Origin: Congeria kusceri
Taxonomy: Eukaryota > Mollusca > Bivalvia > Myida > Dreissenidae
DNA length: 64,000 nucleotides
NCBI GenBank assembly: GCA_027627225.1
Contig: CM051025.1
Coordinates: 76,595,974 to 76,659,973 of the forward strand
Reading direction: 5' to 3'
This document shows positions 61,057 to 64,000 of this stretch, piece after piece. The position numbers and the translations under genes were made by a program. The notes under the pieces were generated by a model that did no database searches, was not told where the DNA came from, and saw only the letters and a list, made by a program, of their open reading frames with translations. Position 1 is the first letter of the stretch; the number at the start of each line of letters is the position of its first letter.

Positions 61057-62444
61057 CTATACATTATTATTAATATCCAATATAAGCATATTTCTCTTTT
61101 GAAAAGCTCTATAGACATAAACAGCCAAATTTTTAATAACATTAACATTTTTGGAAGAAAATAATTCAACACATTTAAACATACTTGGGTGGCAATGATA
61201 GTATAGTGGCATATACCTATGTCTGAGATTAGAGTAAATATTACATTCAAAAAGAAAGCGGAATTCGTCTTCTAAGACGTTACAATTTGGGCAAGTTCTA
61301 TTAGCTCTTTCTGTTTTATTCCATCTGCCAGTTTCTATGTTAAGTCTGTGAGATGATAACCTTAGCTTACTCAGAGCTATTCTGTATTTTTCGATATTGA
61401 CATTAGAAAGGTAAAACTGATATTCAAACTGAAATATACTATTATAAAATAACGCTCTTGGTGAATCATTAAGTCTGCCATTAATATACTGTTTGAAGTT
61501 ATCAGAAATCCTTTGTTTTAGAAGAACAATAAAAATTTGAAAGTCACCAACCCCTTGTGATAACCAAACATGGTAGAAACGTAGGGAGCTCAATATCGCT
61601 TTAACTTGTTTTGCCCAGTTATGTTTTAACGGATTTAATTCTAAATCATTTAGCATTAACTTGTAAATAACACTAATGTATTTATGATCTGGTGCGCTTA
61701 TTACTTTATACCAATATTTAATCATGTTTAATGTACTTAATGTTAACACATCAAATCGGCCCGTTTCAGATAACATGAAATCGTTTTGTGTACTAGTTTT
61801 CACACATAAGGTATATTTTAAGAATTGTGTATGTATTCGTTCTATATAAATTCGTTTTTTCGAGCCCCATATTTCTGAGCCATAAAGTAAAATAGGCATA
61901 ATTAATTTATCAAAAAGTTCAATTTTGTGTCCGGGATTAATATTAACGAATTTGTTCATATATTTTCTTAATTTAAATAACGCTTTTTGTGCTTGACCGG
62001 CTAGAGTTTTCGTTGCATGTGTAAATGACCCCCCTGTAGTAAAAACAATCCCTAAATATGTAAAATTGTTTACAATTTCGATGTTCGTACCATCGTATAA
62101 ACATTCTAAATTTTGTGATATTCTACCACCTTTCTTGAAAATCATTACCTTAGTTTTAGTTTTATTAACTATTAACTTCCACTGTTTACAATATTCGCTC
62201 AGTACTGTTTACAATATTCGCTCAGTATATTTAGGCTATTCTGTAATTCAACGGCGGAGTTCGCAAATATGACAATATCATCTGCGTACAAAAGTAGGAA
62301 AAATTTCAGCGCTCCTATATCAACCCCTTTTGCCCCTTTAAGAAACAATGTATCTTCTAAGTCGTTTATATAAATATATACATTAAGCCCGGGTTTCCCT
62401 CGACACGACTCATATGCATTGTTAAGACTCATTGCTAGAAACAA
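61057..62444 (-). mobile_element. LINE reverse transcriptase, 5'-truncated, with frameshift
   Basis: The minus strand encodes the end of a non-LTR reverse transcriptase. First block (62444-62199): YINDLEDTLFLKGAKG, LLLYADDIVIFA with both catalytic Asp, and SLNILSEYCKQ. Second block (62145-61057): MIFKKGGRISQN, NFTYLGIVFTTGGSF, LFDKLIMPILLYGSEIWG, a long tail, and RTCPNCNVLEDEFRFLFEC near the end. A 23-bp direct duplication at 62181-62226 puts the two blocks in different frames. The part before the palm is missing, as in typical 5'-truncated insertions. The family is unlike the Tx1-like copy at 7.8 kb and the jockey-like one at 12.1 kb. The 5' end abuts the receptor gene, reading the same strand. 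Confidence 0.85.
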
Positions 62445-62456
62445 CTTGTTCTTGGT

Positions 62457-63157
62457 CTAGTAAGCTTCGTCGTTCATATACTTAAAGGAAGGCACGATGA
62501 CCAGGATGATGACAGACGATACAATGGTGATGGCCATGAACATCCAGAAGAACAGTCTGTCAATCACCAGCGCCACCTGCTTCCATTCATCAACCACTTC
62601 CGTTTCCATGTCTTCTGCGTCGCTCTTGATAACAAGAATCTTCAGGTATTTCAGAATATCTTCCATTGTTGTCACAGCGTTGTCATGGTTAAAGTTTCCA
62701 TTAAGGTCATCCTCCATAACTGAACTTCGATTTGAGTAGCCATGCTCACGAATGTCCAAGTTTACTTTACTGCTGTAGATTTCCTTACCATTTCGTCTTC
62801 TCTGTTCCCTTTCCAGACCCGACATCTTGGTGCCTGCTTTAGTCGTCAATGTTTCCATCTCCTTCAGGAGTCTCGCATGGATTTCATGAACGTCTGCATC
62901 TTCAATCACTTTCCTGTCTGTTTTTACTTTGGATTTTGAGATTTTACAAGGAAGAGTTACGCAACTGCAGCGCACTATCCTTGCCAGATAGCCAAGAACG
63001 TATTTGCGTACCCAGCCTGGTATCTTCTTTTGGTTTGGCGAACAATGGTGTAGCTTCAGTACAACGACTGTTAAAATAACGGATACACTCGCGACTGCCA
63101 TGGAAACTGTTAGGTATATTCCTGTAATCGGATAAAGGTGGGTCATAATTGTTATTC
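62457..63157 (-). CDS. Nicotinic acetylcholine receptor-like subunit, last exon (TM3-TM4)
   Basis: Cys-loop ligand-gated ion channel subunit of the plasma membrane; such subunits form pentameric cation channels opened by acetylcholine. The exon follows an acceptor (gtttatacag at about 63158) and ends with a TAG. It encodes TM3 (about residues 8-31, GIYLTVSMAVASVSVILTVV then VLKLHH), the cytoplasmic loop (from WVRKYVLGYLARI through a charged, probably disordered stretch), the amphipathic MA helix (DEWKQVALVIDRLFF) and TM4 (WMFMAITIVSSVIILVIV), ending PSFKYMNDEAY. The EWKxVAxVIDRLFFW motif is diagnostic of nicotinic subunits. The extracellular domain, TM1 and TM2 would be on exons beyond 63158; I see none before the window ends. 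Alpha or non-alpha type cannot be told without the ligand-binding domain. Confidence 0.88.
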
Positions 63158-63730
63158 CTGTATAAACCTTGTGGACTTAACATTGTTTAGAAACAAAAAT
63201 TGTCATAGTAAGAAGGGGACCTGACAGAGTTTGCGACAGACATTATCGAACAAATGTCTTGTGCAAAATCCAGAACACTATGACGTCTTATAATGGTGTA
63301 TTATTACCATCGAAACTGACATTTCTTTTTTAGTAGATACACTAATGATCGCTAAAAGTCAGTATGTATTTTCTAATTGCACGAACCCAGTAAACATATT
63401 TTATAATGTCATTCTGCTGTTAGATAAGATCCGATCAATGTACGTTGTGAATGATAACACCAGACAAGCTTAGCAATAATCAGGGACAGCCTCAAGTTAC
63501 GTAATTTTGCAAGCGTTCTTAATTCATTTATGTATAATATTCACATTCAGTAAAATGAATATAAAAAACGTATATTGATTATAATTTAACTGAACTCTCA
63601 GTTACATTGCATAATTATGGTGAAAATCTACGATTAAAAATCATACAATGAATGTGATTATTTGTATTAAACCTCACGTTAATATCGTTATATTTATTTT
63701 CTCCGTGTATATGCACAAGTTCTTAACACT
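63158..63730 (-). other. Intron of the receptor gene
   Basis: Lies upstream (minus strand) of the last receptor exon. AT-rich; no further exon recognised. Confidence 0.5.
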
Positions 63731-64000
63731 AGGGGTGTAACGATATATCGGTATACCGGTATATCGCGGTATCAGATCTCGCGATTATATATCGCGATAT
63801 GTAAATTACATACCGGTATAAACGATAGGTACTGTTTGCGAATTAACAGTGTCGTTTTTGCGAAATAATTATTACTGTATTGTTGAGTGTGTTTTTTTTT
63901 TAATTTGCATTTACGTAGAAATGTCTTCCCTCACTGTTGTGGTGATTTTTGCATTCTTGTATATATCAGATCCAAATTACAATTCCGATAATAATTATGT
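63731..64000. mobile_element. hAT-like MITE, left end (runs off the window)
   Basis: Starts aggggtgtaacgatatatcg and continues with cgcgatatgtaaattacata and ccggtataaacgata. It matches the order at 36675 (gtggtgtaacgatata, atatatcgcgatatt, accagtatttaacgatat). The right end lies beyond the window. It sits in the receptor gene intron. Confidence 0.6.

Overview
The window is eukaryotic nuclear DNA, AT-rich and intron-bearing, with no operons, ribosome binding sites or bacterial genes. Its repeat content points to a bivalve mollusc: tRNA-derived SINEs, MITEs, several kinds of dispersed tandem-repeat element with ~160 bp cores, and an L1/Tx1-like LINE. A palindromic MITE at 60761-60940 resembles, from memory, a very abundant family in the zebra mussel Dreissena, so a dreissenid is my best guess (inference, not tested). 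Coding DNA is sparse and stands out as GC-richer exons with matching splice sites.

Layout. 1-7 kb: AT-rich sequence with a BEL/Pao gag scrap and a large, old nested duplication (2380-7016). 7.3-7.5 kb: a (CA)/(CG) microsatellite. 7.8-11.6 kb: a near full-length but broken LINE ORF2. 12.1-12.9 kb: a jockey-like LINE 3' end on the minus strand. 13.1-27.0 kb is the most interesting part. It holds two paralogous multi-exon genes in convergent (tail-to-tail) orientation: gene 1 on plus (13462-16628) and gene 2 on minus (27000-22326). They share the same exon order, nearly all intron phases and several exact exon lengths. I recognise no family, but the C-terminal half has three similar segments that suggest a beta-trefoil fold. 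27-31 kb: a 21-bp minisatellite and unassigned sequence. 31.9-46.7 kb: scattered exon candidates, including a clear FNIII-like exon duplicated in tandem, and a RecQ-like helicase pseudogene on minus. These are buried in dispersed tandem-repeat elements, one carrying a nested hAT-like MITE. 42.5-43.1 kb: a fold-back element holding two tRNA-like segments in opposite orientation. 46.7-50.3 kb: a SINE, a ~74 bp satellite and a GTAT/ACGC-type minisatellite broken by another SINE. 52-58.6 kb: more dispersed tandem-repeat elements, one nested in another. 60.7-64 kb: the palindromic MITE, a LINE 3' fragment that abuts the stop codon of a nicotinic acetylcholine receptor gene (last exon, minus), and the start of a second hAT-like MITE.

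The genes do not form one pathway. The host genes supportable here are the convergent pair, the nicotinic receptor subunit (ligand-gated cation channel) and an FNIII-domain gene; the rest is mobile or repetitive DNA. All exon calls rest on splice signals, reading frame and paralogue comparison by eye, without transcripts.
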